NCBI RefSeq assembly: GCF_000972845.2 | Contig: NC_040033.1 | Coordinates: forward strand, 4,244,241-4,308,240 | Source: Larimichthys crocea | Taxonomy: Eukaryota > Chordata > Actinopteri > Sciaenidae | DNA length: 64,000 nt | Direction of reading: 5' to 3' | Part shown: positions 1-30,289 of the stretch, piece by piece | How the letters are laid out: the number at the start of each line of letters is the position of its first letter | Numbering within the stretch: position 1 is the stretch's first letter | Notes under the pieces: generated by a model | What the model saw: only the letters and a program-made list of their open reading frames with translations | Told to the model about the DNA's origin: nothing | Database searches by the model: none | Made by a program: the position numbers and the translations under genes

Positions 1-1651
1 TCTACCATTCACAAGTAATCTTGAATGGACAATGAGGTGAACCACAGTGTTCCTATTTCTGATTGAATTTAAAATGAGTCACAGGCACAAGGCACTTCAG
101 TCAGGTCGCCGACATGTGATGGTGGTAATGGTGCACGTCCCTGGTATTAACAGTCTTTTAAAGTGGCTGCACCTCATTACATAATAGGGTCTTTGACCGA
201 TGAAGCTCTGCCGTTTGCTTTATTCTCAGATCTTTCTGGCGGGGTGGTGGAGGTTGTTCTCCATAGCATTTTGTCTCCCCGCTCAGCGTGACCTTTACCC
301 GTGTTTGGCAAAAAGTCAAAAGGTCAAAAACCTTTGCTGACACAGCAATGTTCAAACTTTACTGTCTGGATTATTTTTAGTTTTTTCACTCTCTGGTATG
401 ACATTGACTTTTCAGTGTTTACAGGAAGTGTATAATAAATGATCTCATTTCATATAAAAATATTCAGTTCAGTCTTTGAGTTATTACAACTTTGATTAAT
501 AAACCTGTTTTTTCAATATTATTTGAAAGTAAAAACAGAATAATTTGACACATAACAGTTACATTTATTTTGAAAAAACACACATTTGAGGCTTTATTAT
601 TTTACCTGTTGGTTGAGTCAGAGAATGTCAATAACAGTCTGTTATGTAGATGTAATAAGAAATTCACCCATCATTCCAGCAGCTGTCGTCTCTATTTACA
701 GTATGTGTGAGCACAAGCCTGTGTGATCGCCTTCTTCTACAGTCCATTGGTGCCGTTTGTCCTCCAGAAACTCTCGATGCTCATGTTTTGGTTTCTCAGA
801 AAAGAAAAATTAAAAGTAGCCACAGCGCTGCCATGCAGCACATAGATGCTTCTGTGACCACAGCTTCAGTCCCATGCCAGTTGCTCCATCTTGTCCCCTG
901 CATGGAAATCGGCCTCGGGCACCTCCCATCGGCTTGCAGGGACATCTTGGTAAAGAATTAAGCCGACACCATTGTCGCCCCTCTTTGTCTGGACCGGTGA
1001 GGACTAGTGCTGGAAATTTGAAGATAGATGGCTAAAAAGGTAGCTGTTGAGGTGATCGATTCGACTTATAGTTTTTGTCGGTAACGTTTAATGTATTCCT
1101 GTTGCCGTGTTGTTGCGAAACTACTTTTTTGTAAGGAATTCTATCTTTTGGGGTGGAAGCACTGAAGGATTTTGGACATGACTGGTCACAGGATAGTTAG
1201 TATTGCTAACAGTGGCAGCTTTCGCTCTGCATTTAGGATGGTGCCCTGTCAAAGAGATGGTTAAACCACAGCTTAAAAGTCATTATCAAGAATGGGAAAT
1301 TGAATTTTCAGTCCTGTCTCAGATAAAAAATACTGTATGTATGCAGATTGACTGCATTGTGTTTTTACAGAGTATGTTTTTATGTAATCTTAGATAAGAG
1401 CATTAAAACTATTTGGTCATGATTTGTCCAGCTCTGATCTTATTTTTCTGGGACTTGTCTTAGCTGAACTGACATATGTATGACAATTTATACTGTTTAA
1501 TTTCTCTTCAAGCCATTATTTCTTCCTCACTCCTGCTCTGTCTTCTTCTTTGTTCTTTTTTGCTATTTAAAGTAGCCAACATTGCAGTAATTCTCACCTC
1601 ATTTCTATTCAATTGTCTTTTCTCTCCCCTCTCTCTTCCCCTCCTCTACAG
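1..1651 (+). other. 5' intron of slc12a7, no exon recognised
   Basis: This stretch precedes the first recognisable exon. I looked for the N-terminal KCC segments that should come before TM1 and saw none, so they must lie left of the window. It ends in a pyrimidine tract and AG acceptor before 1652. Short open frames here (for example 707-961) have no family features. Confidence 0.6.
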
Positions 1652-17761
<16,110 letters not shown>

Positions 17762-20650
17762 AAAAAACAAAGGAAAAACTCTCATGCCCCCACCCTGCAC
17801 ACATGGGCTGTTGCCATGGATACCAGTCACCGGGCATTTTTGGGGGAAGAAGCCAAATTTGGTTTTTATGAAGGGGCGGGGGTTGATGGAAGGCGGGACC
17901 ACTTGTGATTGACAGATGTCTGAAGGACCTACGAAGGAAACAGTTGGGGTTGAATCAATGACTGGCTGAGAGTACGAGCACAGTGTGCGTCCACGCTGGG
18001 CCACAGTGCCCCTGCACATGGAACATAGAGCATAGAGACACTTTATATTGTTCATTTAACTCTGGAAACCTTGTTATGTTCTGTTACATTTTCATATTCT
18101 GTCTGTCCCTCTTGTGTTGATGTTGTCAAGTTACTGACACTCGCTGTGTAAAGGTAAGCAAAGGTGGTTGGTGTTGTTGATATCAACCTTGTAGTCTTCA
18201 TGTTGTCTGGTTTACTCGACTCTGGGAGAGACGTTCGCTGGACCTGGGAAAAACATGCACAGAGACGACAAGTTATAGAACGGCTTTGTGTAGAAAGGTT
18301 ACTTGTAACAACACATACTGAATCCTCAATGTCAAACACAGTTTGGTCATCTGTATGGCCTACATCACTATTTGTACTAAATGTTAGAGTTTAAAATAAC
18401 TGGTGGTGTCAGCGTGGACTACAGAGAGGCCAAACAGTCTTTTTAGAAGCTGCTGATTCTCTTGTCAGGTCTGTGTGTAGTTCAAGGTCCTCCCTAAAGT
18501 TGTAGTCTTCTGTGCTTGCTGGCCTTGCTGGTCAGTGAGTTAACGAATGACCAGCTGGGAGGATGTTGAACGTGCACCAGATGATGGATCACCTTCCTTT
18601 AGGAGGGTGAGAGCATTTCAGATATTGGGTACTGATACTTGATAGGTCAACATATCCCGCCCTCAATGAACGCTGTTGTTTTAATAGGGAACATAGCCAT
18701 AGTTCATATTCTAGCACACTGTGTAAGCTTCATAGAATGACATATTAATGCACATGTACACGTAGTTCCTGGTGTTTGAAGTAGTGCTCAGTTGGGAATA
18801 ATCATAGATTTTTAAAATCTGAGGGCTGTTTGACGGCGTGCAGAAGGTTCACATATTCAGTCTTTAATTTTCCTTTAGGATTGTTGGCAGTTAACAAAGA
18901 ATACTTTTTAAAACGTGAAAGCACAAATTGACGTGATTTAGTGTAATTCTTCCCATATCACCAGAGTTACAGCACTGTTGACTTTGCACTACCTTGCGTA
19001 CTCTCACCTGGTTCTGTCGCCTGCAGTGACACTTTCTACTTGTCGATCCACTGCGACATCCTTCTGACAATAATGGAGACATACTAATAACTGAGCTCAT
19101 GAAAAAAGATGCAAACAGCAAATAATTCCATACTAGTTAATGCTTGTGTTTCAGTGTTGTTTTTATAATATTTTACCAAACATAAAATCTTTAGGCTTTG
19201 AGTCCCAGACTGAGTAGATGACTTGTTCTGAGCATGTTTAGGAGAAAAAGTGCCAAAATGACTACAAAAGAAACTGTGGAAGTATCATAACTGCATCTTA
19301 GAGCATGGCCATAAGTAGCTACTGCTTTTTACATCTTTAATCTTTGTAATCTTTTTATGATAGAGCTCCTCATCCCTGCTAGAGTTCTTTTCAAATTCTG
19401 CAAATGAATAAATGAGCAACTACTAGTGCAATTTCCAGAGCGTTTCAAAGCGTCTAACGTGGCCTAAACGCTGCAAAGAGTTTTGTTTCTGAGGCAAGAA
19501 GGATAACAGACTCAACCTTTTCTCGTATGTACCTCCACAGTTTCTTTTTCAAATTAGCTGTGCAGTATTTTGTAAAGCAGAAAGTCGTCTTTCCCTGCAG
19601 TTCTTTGCAGGGGAATGAGAACTTCTGATCGTCAGTTATACAACATCCGTGTTTTGTTGTGTTTTGTTTCAGTTGTTGATGTATGCCTGTGTAACTCTAT
19701 AGTTATGGTTTCTGTAGTGTTTGTTACATTATAATTGATCTTCTGTTACTTTAAGTGTTCATTTTCAGTATGATTTTTATGGGAGGAGGCAGAGAGGGGC
19801 GGTATGTGTGAAGACGGCAGCACTTGTCAGGTTTTTGTGTTTTGTACCAACTCACCAGAAACACAACACGCACAACACGCACGACTGAAAACCCCCTCAG
19901 GATCCAGTGGCACCCTGGAATGAATGAAAGAAACTAGAGTGAAGCAACCAGGGTACAAAAGAATGGTTTAAATAACTCTGTCACTGTATATGAAGTTCAT
20001 ATTTCAGTTTTATATTTTAGCCAACAATGATAAAAACATGATTCTGTAAAAAAATAAAGTTAAAATTGTCTAGTTTTAAGACGTTTGAAACATTGAAAAG
20101 TTGTAATGATAAATTATTAAAGACGTTTCTTTGTTTTTAATTTGGTTACTGAGCCGAATAGCTGTAGCTGTGCAGAAAGAAAACATAAAATACATGAAAC
20201 CTTAAAACAAAAGATGCTGAATGAAAAGAAACAAGTCTTTGGATGTCAGTGGGGTTGTCAGCAGTGTGTGTTTCACAGCTCTAATGTTTGAGGTGACTGG
20301 AGAATGTTATCTACCTCAAGGTGTCACTGAGGCTCGGCTGAAGAAATAAAAAACATTTGATTGCATCTCTTTCAGAACTGATGTTACATGTAATGGATTT
20401 ATGAATGAAAAAAAAAAGCCTCTGCTACGTGAGAGGACCAGCAGAATTGTGTGCGAGCGTGTATGTGTGTATGTTCCTGTGTATACTGTTGTGAGGTGAA
20501 GCTGTTTGTGTTTCTGCTGTTGTCTGGCCTCACAGGCTGGAACAGGAAGTCACTTGTGGGTGCACATATAGAGGAAGGTAGCCCTGTAAATTGTATTTGT
20601 GCCTCTCTGAGTCAATATTAAAAGTGCTGAAATAAACCTCAATCTTGTCT
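17762..20650 (+). other. probable slc12a7 3' UTR
   Basis: AT-rich sequence with no further exon after the stop. It has candidate polyadenylation signals AATAAA at 20053-20058 and at 20631-20636; the second is followed by a GT-rich stretch typical of cleavage sites. The true end is inferred. Confidence 0.5.
20631..20636 (+). terminator. candidate poly(A) signal of slc12a7 (distal)
   Basis: AATAAA followed within 30 bases by a TGTCTGTGTTTT downstream element. An earlier AATAAA at 20053-20058 is the alternative. Confidence 0.45.
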
Positions 20651-23600
20651 GTGTTTTATGTTTGATTAAAATAATGTCTTATTGTGACTCATTCAAGGCT
20701 GTTCTCACTGACTGGAGATGTGGGTTAAAAGTTTCCTGCAGAGAAGTGTTTTTTTCAACTGTATTTTTATTTTTTTTTGCTATTATTAATAGAGCTGTAA
20801 ATGATTTTCGGCTATATCAGAACTTTGTGGAGAGATTCTAAATAAATTCCTATCACGCTTTAGTAATTACTGTTATCAGCTCATCAGAAGCAGGAAGGAT
20901 TACAGACTCAGACTTCTGCTCTAGGACCATAGACCAACAAAGGCCGTGAGAGGTGGTTCAGTTTTTACCTAATCTGTCTTAGCTTAGTTGTTGTGTGTTT
21001 AAACAAATATGAAAACTAACTGACTAACCTGAGGCGGTAGTACTGTAGTTTAGTAATAATGGTTGGTTTCGGGTTCTGGGCTAAATGGAAGCCACAGCTC
21101 ATTATTGCTCCATAGCAGATTTTTAAACATTTTTAAATGTATCTGTTCTTCAGCTTCTATATTTCATTACTTGCACCCAGCTAGAACCAGCAACAGCTAC
21201 ACTGTTCATACAGCTGAAGACACACAGTCGAGTTTTTCAAACTGAAGATCAGGACCGTTTCAACACTTATTTTGAAAAACCTCAATACTAATGCACGAAA
21301 AACAATGTGAGGTGGGAGAAGGTGGAAAAGGAGAGGACATAAGGAGTCAGTTAGTTTGCAAACAATAACTCCTCAGAATGTTTCAGAAACACATTGAAGG
21401 TGTGTTGATCATCCACTGCACAGTGGTGAATGTGCAGACCAGCTACCACATCAGTGGAACAACATCTGTCCAATAGGGGGCAGCCTGTCCATCCCTTGAA
21501 ACCGGCTTCTTGCTGCAGCTCGATAGCAGCCGCTCAGATAGATTTATCTCTGAGCCAAATCAAGCATGGCCACATTTTTGCATTATCTGACCCTCGCAGA
21601 TACAGTTACAGATGCTTGTCAACACGGTGACATGTTTACTGGCCTCTACTAGTCAACCGCATCATCGCCTCTCTCTCTCTTTGCAGCAGGCTGCCCCTCT
21701 GCTGTGGGAGGCGTTGGCCTCCTCTTGCCCTATCTGCACCTCCCCTTCTATCTAACTGGACAATCAGCTATCCAGCACCAACAGCCATGACCCCGACCGG
21801 TCACATGCTCTGTCTGACACAAACCAACTGAAACAACATCTGATTCAATTAGAGCGTGACCACGATGCAGATGAAAAGACACTGCTGGGACATGATGCTT
21901 TTCCTGTTTGCAGAAGTTATACTTCACTTCTGTTGGCCTGTACTGTTATTATAAAGATCAATGAGCTCATTTAAGGTGCAGACAAAAGTAGGAACTTCTT
22001 TTAAAAGCTAATAGTCGGTGTTACTGTAAGTTGTGTTGCTGTAACTTAAGGAGGAAGTTATTGCTTATTGCAACAAAGTCCTGAACCTGAACCATGTTGT
22101 CAAATGATGCAGTGTTCAAAGAGGCTTCAGATGCTGGTTTCTTTGATTCTAGCAGGACAACACACACAAACACACACACTTTCCCTGACAAGCACACCCT
22201 TGTCAGGGTGACTGACCTTTGACCTTTTGTGGCCACTGTCTCTGCACAGTCTGTCAGTCCAAAGTGCCGTCTCTCCTGTTTGCTCTGTGCGTTGTTGACC
22301 TAATCAATGACAGCATGTGTGTTAAGACTGGACGTGTGTGTGAGACTGAAGGCACAAAGAAATGGTCTCATTGATTCTCAGCAGCAGCACAACAGACAAC
22401 ATTTACAGAGATGTGCACACTTCAGTGTAACATCATATGCTCGCACCCATATTGATTTAAGCTATGAAGCTTTTTTTAAAGCTTCTTTCAGCCACTAAGA
22501 TGTTGTGGTTTTTTCTACACACGATTCTTTGACTCGTGCTCGGCTGTCGCCAGGTGGGTCAGAGATTCGATGTGTTGTGGTTTTGGAGCCTCTAGTCTGG
22601 AGCAGAGATGGGGAACAGCTACAAAGGTCTGCTAAACTCACTTCTTTCTAACCCAACGACAGCAAACTTGTTGTCTTGTCTGACTCAAGTGACATCACTG
22701 GAGGACAATTATCACATATTGCACAACTTCCTCTAGAGACACAAAACACAAAACAAGTGTTTGAGGTGTTTTGTCTTAGTGTTTGTACCACAAACATTTT
22801 GGACGATAGGAAGGGGAGGTTTTCAGGCCCAAGTGCAGGGTCGGATGCTGACCCCAGAGCAGAGCCGTGTCATGCCTCAACCAGAATTTTTTATTCTAAG
22901 TAATATAGTCCATACATCCATTATCTAGTAATATAATCATCAAGTTGAATGAAGTTGAAATGAATAAAACATTTGGTTATAACATTTGTTCTATGATTTT
23001 TTTACAGTGAAAAAAACAGTAATAAACTGTAGATTACAAAATGAACTTCACTATACACATAGAATTATGCTCTCTCCCACAGCCACCCTATGCTGTGGCA
23101 GGATGGTACAGTCCTCGGGCTCAGGTGTTTGGCATTTAAAACTCCTCATTGTGCCAGTCACATCTTTTGCATGGTGAAGGCTGGACATCCTCAGAAGCAG
23201 CAGTACACCAACAACAAAGAAAATGATGCAATGCAACTTAAAGAAAAGAATAAATAGTGTTGACAATATGAAAAAATGTATATTTGCTGTTATTTGTATG
23301 TCCAAAATGTTTAATAAACGTATGCAAAGACTCTGTTAGCTGTTTAATTATATGAAAGTTTCCTGTGGGTGTGAGTGGATTTCATATTATCAGTGGTTTT
23401 CATCTGCTGCTGTAGGTCAGGGTGTGGCCATCACATCTCTGCTGTTTCAACAGCAGCCAAGGTCAGGTTCAGTTAAGTTCCCTAAAACACTCATGTGTCA
23501 GACCAAAACACATTTCAGTCGCCAAGTGCAGGAAATGCATGATTACATTTATTACCGGACATATTCATAGACTTGAAAGATTATTCTCAACCATCATTCC

Positions 23601-24700
23601 ATGTCAGTGCGTATTAAATGAACTGTGGTGTGTGAGGGGTCTGCTCTGTGAGGGGGTGTGTATGCAGTGTGGTGTGTGAAAGAGTGCAGCACACAGTGGA
23701 CTCTGCCATGATGATATTCAAATCCTCTCCTCACTTCAAAGGCTTTGGATCCCTGCTGCAGAATGCAAAGTAGTTGGAGTCCATCATATCTTAAAGCTTT
23801 AATAATGATGTCTCTCCCTCTGACAGTGTTGCATCCCTTTAGGCGCTGTTACACGCAAAGGGTGCACTGTACTGTAGGTTAGAGCTTCAGTGAGTAAAGC
23901 TGCACTGTGGGGCTTGGTGCAGTGTTTGTAGGCCCAACAAAGATACCATTCTTAATGAGGTGTGTCATACAAACATTCAACTACCAGGTAAGCAAGAGGA
24001 CAATCACCACTCATATTATGCACGATAGAGGAAGAATCAAGTGGAGAAGAATGCAGTACAATTCTCTTTTTGGACTTCTGGGGCCACTGTTCATCTGAAA
24101 CACCACCTTTACAATGTTTCACTCACAAAAAATCACTAAAATATCTATCAATAAAATAACTTTCCCCTCTTTGTTCTTAGATTTGATATTTTTCAGAATA
24201 ACAGCACATCAGTAGAGCTAGGCTGCCTGATTCTGCCCAGGAGCTGAAGGGTTAAAGTGGGGAGGAGGAGGGGGGCTGAGAGAGACGTCAAGTGACGCAA
24301 AGAGAGTCAGAACAAAGCCGGAAATAGTGCTAGATTTTCAAATTAAAATAAAGGTTTACAAGACGTAATTATAATTTTAAAAGGTGCTAAATTTCCCCAC
24401 GATTCCAAGTTAATTATTATGTTGTCTCAACATGCTCTAAACTGTATTCTCGTGCTAATTAGAGAGAGCATTGTATTGTACAAAAATATGGTGTGTTCTC
24501 ATAGAGATAGCTGGGCTTGCAAATATGTCGTTTTACATTTACTTTACTTGTGTACTGTATATTTGCATTTCTGATTTTGTCACATTTCATGTATCTATTT
24601 TTATACATACGTAGGCTACAACGGGTGGTAAATATTGTCAATAAAGCTTTTATTGTGAAAACCCCGTATAGTAGCGGTTCCGGTCAGTGTCTGGCTTGAC
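20651..24700. other. spacer between slc12a7 and gfod1
   Basis: About 4 kb with no supported gene. Open frames at 23051-23305 (- strand, hydrophobic N-terminal half) and 22676-22903 (+) have no recognised family or splice context. A 20-base stretch at about 24284-24303 holds two CRE-like half or full sites (ACGTCA and TGACGCAA). Confidence 0.6.
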
Positions 24701-25282
24701 GTCCGTGTCTCCCTTCATAATAACACCGCCGCTGCCGCTGCAGGTCCTGCGGGTAGAGGACAGAAGCTGACGGCGGTGTTTGTGTCAGCATGCCGGCACA
24801 TGAAGCTTCTTCCCGCCTCTCGGTGACTCCGTGTCTGTCACTCTGAAGCTGTAATGAGCTGTTACTACCGGGAAACCGATACGGAACCGAGCAGGAGGTG
24901 AGGAGAGGAGAGGTGCCCTTCATTGCTTGGCGCAGTCAGTGTGCTGCGCGCTGTCAGACGGGGACGAGCTAAAGACGGAATGGTGATTTAAACAGCTCTT
25001 TTTGACGCGGAGGAAGCCTGCCTCGGTTCTTCGTCTGTTTTTTGTGTTTTTCTGGGATTATTTTTCGACATTTCATGCCCGAGCGCAGAGCCGGAGCGAC
25101 GGGAGAATGCAGCACAGCGGGTGTTTGGCTGCAGGTGGATGGCCAACCTGACAGTTCCTGCCGCCGCTTCCCTCCCGTTCAGCCGCCGCCGCAGCAGCAG
25201 CAGCGGGTCTGGCTTCACCCGGAGCTCTAAGAACAAACTGCAAAACAGAACCAGAACCAGATCAGGCCAATAAACCGGAGCC
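24700..25282 (+). promoter_or_regulatory. GC-rich promoter and 5' leader of gfod1
   Basis: Base composition changes sharply to CpG-rich, continuing into exon 1, as expected of a CpG-island promoter. The TSS cannot be fixed by eye. If the transcript starts upstream of 25075, it includes an upstream open frame (25075-25230). Confidence 0.6.
25075..25230 (+). other. candidate upstream ORF in gfod1 leader, 51 codons
   Basis: ATG at 25075 opens MPERRAGATGECST and runs through a CAG-repeat-coded Gln run (PPPQQQQR) to TAA at 25228-25230, 52 bases before the gfod1 ATG. It would lower translation of gfod1 if included in the mRNA. It may only reflect GC-rich composition. Confidence 0.35.
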
Positions 25283-25535
25283 ATGCTTCCAGGGGTCGGC
25301 GTGTTCGGCACCAGCCTGACCGCCAGGGTGATCATCCCGCTGCTGAAGAACGAGGGCTTCGCCGTCAAAGCGCTGTGGGGCCGGACGCAGGAGGAGGCGG
25401 AGGAGCTGGCCAAGGAGATGAACGTACCGTTTTACACGAACCGGATCGACGACGTGCTGCTGCATCAGGATGTAGATCTGGTCTGCATCAACCTGCCGCC
25501 GCCTCTGACGCGGCAGATCGCAGTCAAAACACTGG
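25283..25535 (+). CDS. gfod1: gfod1 coding exon 1
   Basis: Encodes residues 1-84 and one base of Gly85: the nucleotide-binding first half, including [20 protein letters not shown] and [20 protein letters not shown]. Donor GTGAGT. Confidence 0.97.
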
Positions 25536-28500
25536 GTGAGTCCTGCTGCAGCTGCTGCTCCTGCTGCTGCTGCTGGGCGGGATGGATGGATGGATGGATG
25601 GATGGATGGATGCTGCGGCCCTGCTGTGATGGGGGCTGATGGTAGGGGAGGGGGGCTGACACCAGATTGACACCTTCACCTGTTCAACTCTGTGGGTTTA
25701 ATGTGCAGTGAGGGTTTAATGTAAGCTGGGTTAATATGTGTGTCTGGAAGAGGGCACACAGCCCTCCTGTAGTGATGAAGCTGCTGATCTTAAGGTGAAG
25801 TGCTCTTGAGCAAGGCCTCTGTCTCAGTCTGTCATGTATTTCTATATTCTCACACATAACACACTGACTATAGTTCATGATCAGGCCACTGTTTCAGTGT
25901 GAGCGCTGCATTCTCTGATGTATTGTGTTACAGCAGATGATTGTTGCTACTGCAGCTATACTGCAGGTCACTGTGGGTTAAACCTCCCGAAAAACAAAGT
26001 CCTCGGCCAGACTTAACCTGTGTTAGTGAAACTGAAGCAGGAGAAGAGGCCTGAATGCAGCAAAAGGGAGACACACAAAGAGAGGTTGTTCTAGTTTAAA
26101 TCTGGAGCAATGCAGCTTATTTTGGAGATCGTGTTCGGGAGCTGTGGAGCTGCTGTGAAAGAATGGTGGCGAGGACTATGAGCTTTATTTACCGCACAGT
26201 TTGGCAGCAGAGCTGAGCTGGCAGTCAGCTGTAATAGGTCAGGTTTGTGAATGGGTCCAAAGATGCTCAGCCTCCATGGGAGAACTATCTGGAAACATCT
26301 GATGTTAGCTGCAAAACAGTATGCAGGGGAAGTACTGTAGCTAGTCAGGTACACATTTATAAAACACAATTTCCCAGAGTCCATGGTGAAAAAACGATTA
26401 ATCACTTACCCATCTACACATTCATTTGTTGCCGATCCAATCAGCTCATCAGTTTATCATTTCAGCACTTGAACGGAATCAGTGGTTGAGATGAAGTGTC
26501 TTTGACTCTTGTGTGCAGTTTAATCTTTCACTTCATGAGCACAGGAGTTCAACTTTTGACCTGTTGTGTTTCCAAGTTCAAAACCAAACTCTGAAGCTCA
26601 GTACACATTGCAGCTGCTCCATCTGAACTGGAACATTCACTGTTGTATTTTACTGAGTGTTAGCTTCAAATGATAGAAACCTGAATTCTCCAAATATCAG
26701 AAACATATTATATCATACATGACATTTTCAGGACAGATCCTGTCATGACAACACACTGGGGTTATTACATATGCTTTATTCTGTCATAGACAGTATTGCT
26801 GTACTGCAGAGACTATGATCCAAACAAGTGAATAGGCAAATGACTGTGTACTTCTGTAGAAGTGAGGCTTCTCTTGTCATAACGTCATTCATCACACTCT
26901 TGGGGAGCAGTGCGACCTGAAAGCAACAGGAGTGTCTGCATTAGCACAAGCTGTAACTGTGTGTGTGTGTGTGTGTGTGTGAGCTGCAAAGGGACCTGCT
27001 GTACTTGGTGCAGGTCTTGTGACTGGATTCGTTGATGTGGATTTCAGACGTTATGAGCAAGCTCCTTTTGACTTTAGCTGAATGTCACAGCGGGTCAGCA
27101 GACTATTTCACATGATGTTTTTGGCTGTCAGATTGTTTCCTCATGGTCAGCATGTTAAGTTTGAATTAAACAGGTCACACGTATATGCAGATGCTGTAAC
27201 CTGCTTCAATTGGGTGTGTCTGTTTTTAAAAAAGGTTTCCGCCAAGCAGTTGGTGACTCCCAGTGTAAAGGTGTAACTCCGGCCTCGGCATCCCAGCATC
27301 AAGATAAGACCTCTGTGGCTCCATTCATTCTCACACTGCCGCCTTGTTTGCTCGTTGGCTTCAGTAAATCCTGTGGAGTGGCAGCGAGCTAACAAGAGGG
27401 ACAGGCCTGAAGTACAGTAGACTTGTCATAGGCCGCATGCTAACCCAGACTGAGTCTCTTTCTTGTTGATGAGGAAATGCTTCTCTTTCTTCATCTCCTG
27501 TCTATATTCATGCATGTGGCAATGCTTGTGAAGTCCAAATGTAGCCCTCTATGAATGTTGCACAAGCCAAGCTGGTCCTGAGCCAGAATCACTAATCACG
27601 TTCCAGTGAACTTGACTCAACCTGCACACCAGCCACTGCAAACTTGTCAGTAGCCATTCTTTCTCTCTTTCCTCTCTGCTCGTTTCCTCACAGCTTCATT
27701 GTGTGAGCGCTGCCTGTTCCTTCCCACCCACCTCTATTTCCTCGGTCCACCGTCACCCAGCCAAGTCTGGGTCCGATCCTGTTTGCTTTCTGTTGGATGA
27801 ACACAAAATAATGTTTTGTAAATTCTGTTGAACCTTGGTTCAATAATCAGAATGTCCACTTATTTCTGTGGATTTATTTTACAAACAAACAAAATAGGAT
27901 TACAGATTGGTGCGATGCTGCGCTTTGGTATATTTATTGAGCCAGTAACCAATAAACTACCAGCTACGACTGTGCGGGATGCCCTCCAACCAACCTGAGC
28001 TGGTAACTCCTGAACATAACGTGTTGCATTTAGGAATGACTAGTAGTGGATTATCGTTGACATCCAGATTTGCTACCTCTGAGTTACATTGTGATCAAAG
28101 TCCAATAAAGCTCTATGGTATAGAGCGTAGATGATGCATGGTGATGATGTTGTGAAATAAACTGAATCCATGTCAGCTGGAATGATCCACATTAGATGTG
28201 TCACTATAATTTCATCACTATTTTTTCATGACACCCACAATATGTCCTACACAACCAGCGACAGGTCACTGACCAGAGGGGTGGCTCTGTGAGAATACAT
28301 AAGTGACTCCCTTTTCTGCAAGGGTGTGTGAGCTGATAGTAATCTGCCTGTGACTGGATTATTTCTGACCTCATGAGCTAAGTTGATAAGTGTGATCAGA
28401 CTTCTTCAACAGAGGAATGTGAACTTTCTCAACAGATTTCAACTGTAGTTGAAACTGTGTTTCCTTCTGTGTTTTTAGTTTTAGTCCATGTTCATCTAAC

Positions 28501-30244
28501 TGAGGCGGGGTACACCCTGGACAAGTCACCAGTTCATCACAGGGCTCATTCATTCATGATAACATTAAATCAAAAGTGTTATTGTAAACGTAATCAAACG
28601 ATCACAAAGAGACACATACTGACCACAGGTACAAAAATAACCAAATAGACATCAACACCATGGATTGGATAAATATAGAATTAAATGTTAATATTGACCA
28701 TCAGGACTTGGAGGGATGGAGAAAGTGGAAAAACACTGGAACAAGTTGACGACGTGCTGCACGTGTTGTTCAGGTTTTACCAGAGTCGGCTCATCCCATC
28801 AATCCAGCGGGCTCGTTCTCTTCACGGCGAACCAGTCGGTCTTGTTGAGCAGCGTCTCTCCTTCCACAGGGATTTCTTTCACCTTTTTTGTTTCCTTTCT
28901 CTTTCTTACTATTATGGCATTCCTGGGGCGTCTGATGTCACTCAGGCTTTCTTGGTGTGTTGGGAAGGCAGTGTGGCAGCAGAGGGAACCTCATACTGTC
29001 TGCTCCTGCACACACACACACACATACACCATTCTGCTTTCAAAGGCAGACTCGTGTGAGCCTGAAGCATTTCTTGGCTACCAGCTTGTGAAAGAGTTAT
29101 TTCTTAAACCAGGACGAGATCCCTTAGAATATATTAGCATTTCCAACATACTGCAGCCTGGAGAATTCATCTGCGTCAGAGTCAATGTGTCAGAGACTTA
29201 TACTAATGAACAAATACGATACATTTCAGGTAGATTTTACATTTTGCATCTGTCTGGAAGCTCTGAAAAAGCTAGGAAGTTTACCTTTTGTCTATTTTTT
29301 TGGTCAAACTACCAATTATATGGTGCAAAAAGTGTATTTTGTCTTCCTCTTACAGAGTTTCGAATAATTCATTGATAATTTCAAATGATTTGATTAATCT
29401 GAGGATGATTTTCTCAATTAATAAAAATGTCTATCTAAAAAATATCTTTAATTATTGATAGATGCTCAATGCAGTATCTTTTAAATAGCTTTTTTCATAC
29501 AACCAACACTCCAGAAATGAAAAATGTTCAATCAACATTTGACAAAGAAAAGCAGCAAATCTTCTCAGTTGAGAAGCTAAATGTGTGTTTCATATTTTAG
29601 CTTGAAAGCTGATTCATGGAGTTAGAATATCGTCACATTTGTCACTTTTGTTGACATCGCTTTTTAAGTTTGTGCTCTTATTTTGGTAAGGTCATCGTGA
29701 TATTCCTGCTGTGGCAGCAGCTTGTGTGAATGTGGGCCAGATGCTGAGAGGGAATCTGAGAGCTGAAGTGAAATGTAGCACAGGCAGAGTTTCAGGTGCA
29801 CTTTCTGTCCCTTTGTGCAGTTTTGTTTTGACGGGGGGAGGAAGTTGTGGGAAAGGAGTCCCTCAGCCCAGCTTAGCTCAGCTCAGCTCAGCTCAGCTCA
29901 GCTCTGTGTGAGCTGTCAAATTATACAGTGATGAGCAACAGGCATGGAAGGGTGACTTTTTATAGCAGTTCACATCCGTCTATGACGTTTGTGTAAAGTT
30001 CCCTTCATCACTTTGTTCCACAATTTATGAGATGGTGAAATGAAACAAAATTCTGTTATTACATCAGCTAAAAATGTGTCACACACCACAGGGGAGATGA
30101 GAAGGTCAAGCAGCACTACACACTGCAGTAATGACTGATGTATCATGATTACTGAATGGGGAACTGATTAATACTCATAATGAACCTTTGCCTAGCATTT
30201 GTTTAGTAATATGGTGAGGGGGATTTATGTATCTAGACCTCACA

Positions 30245-30289
<45 letters not shown>

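Larger units (their letters stand above)
25536..28500 (+). other. gfod1 intron 1, first 3 kb
   Basis: Begins with CTG-rich and GATG simple repeats just past the donor. It also holds a (GT)n run at 26957-26982. The remainder is unique with no exon recognised. Confidence 0.75.

Noticed and set aside
707..961. 84-codon + frame as a missing N-terminal slc12a7 exon
   Set aside because: No similarity to the KCC N-terminus and no usable donor or acceptor at its ends.
25545..25613. CRISPR-like array from short tandem units
   Set aside because: Plain CTG and GATG microsatellites without spacers, in a vertebrate genome.
28716..29375. 219-codon + frame as a gene
   Set aside because: No domain, no splice context, and it contains a CA-repeat segment.
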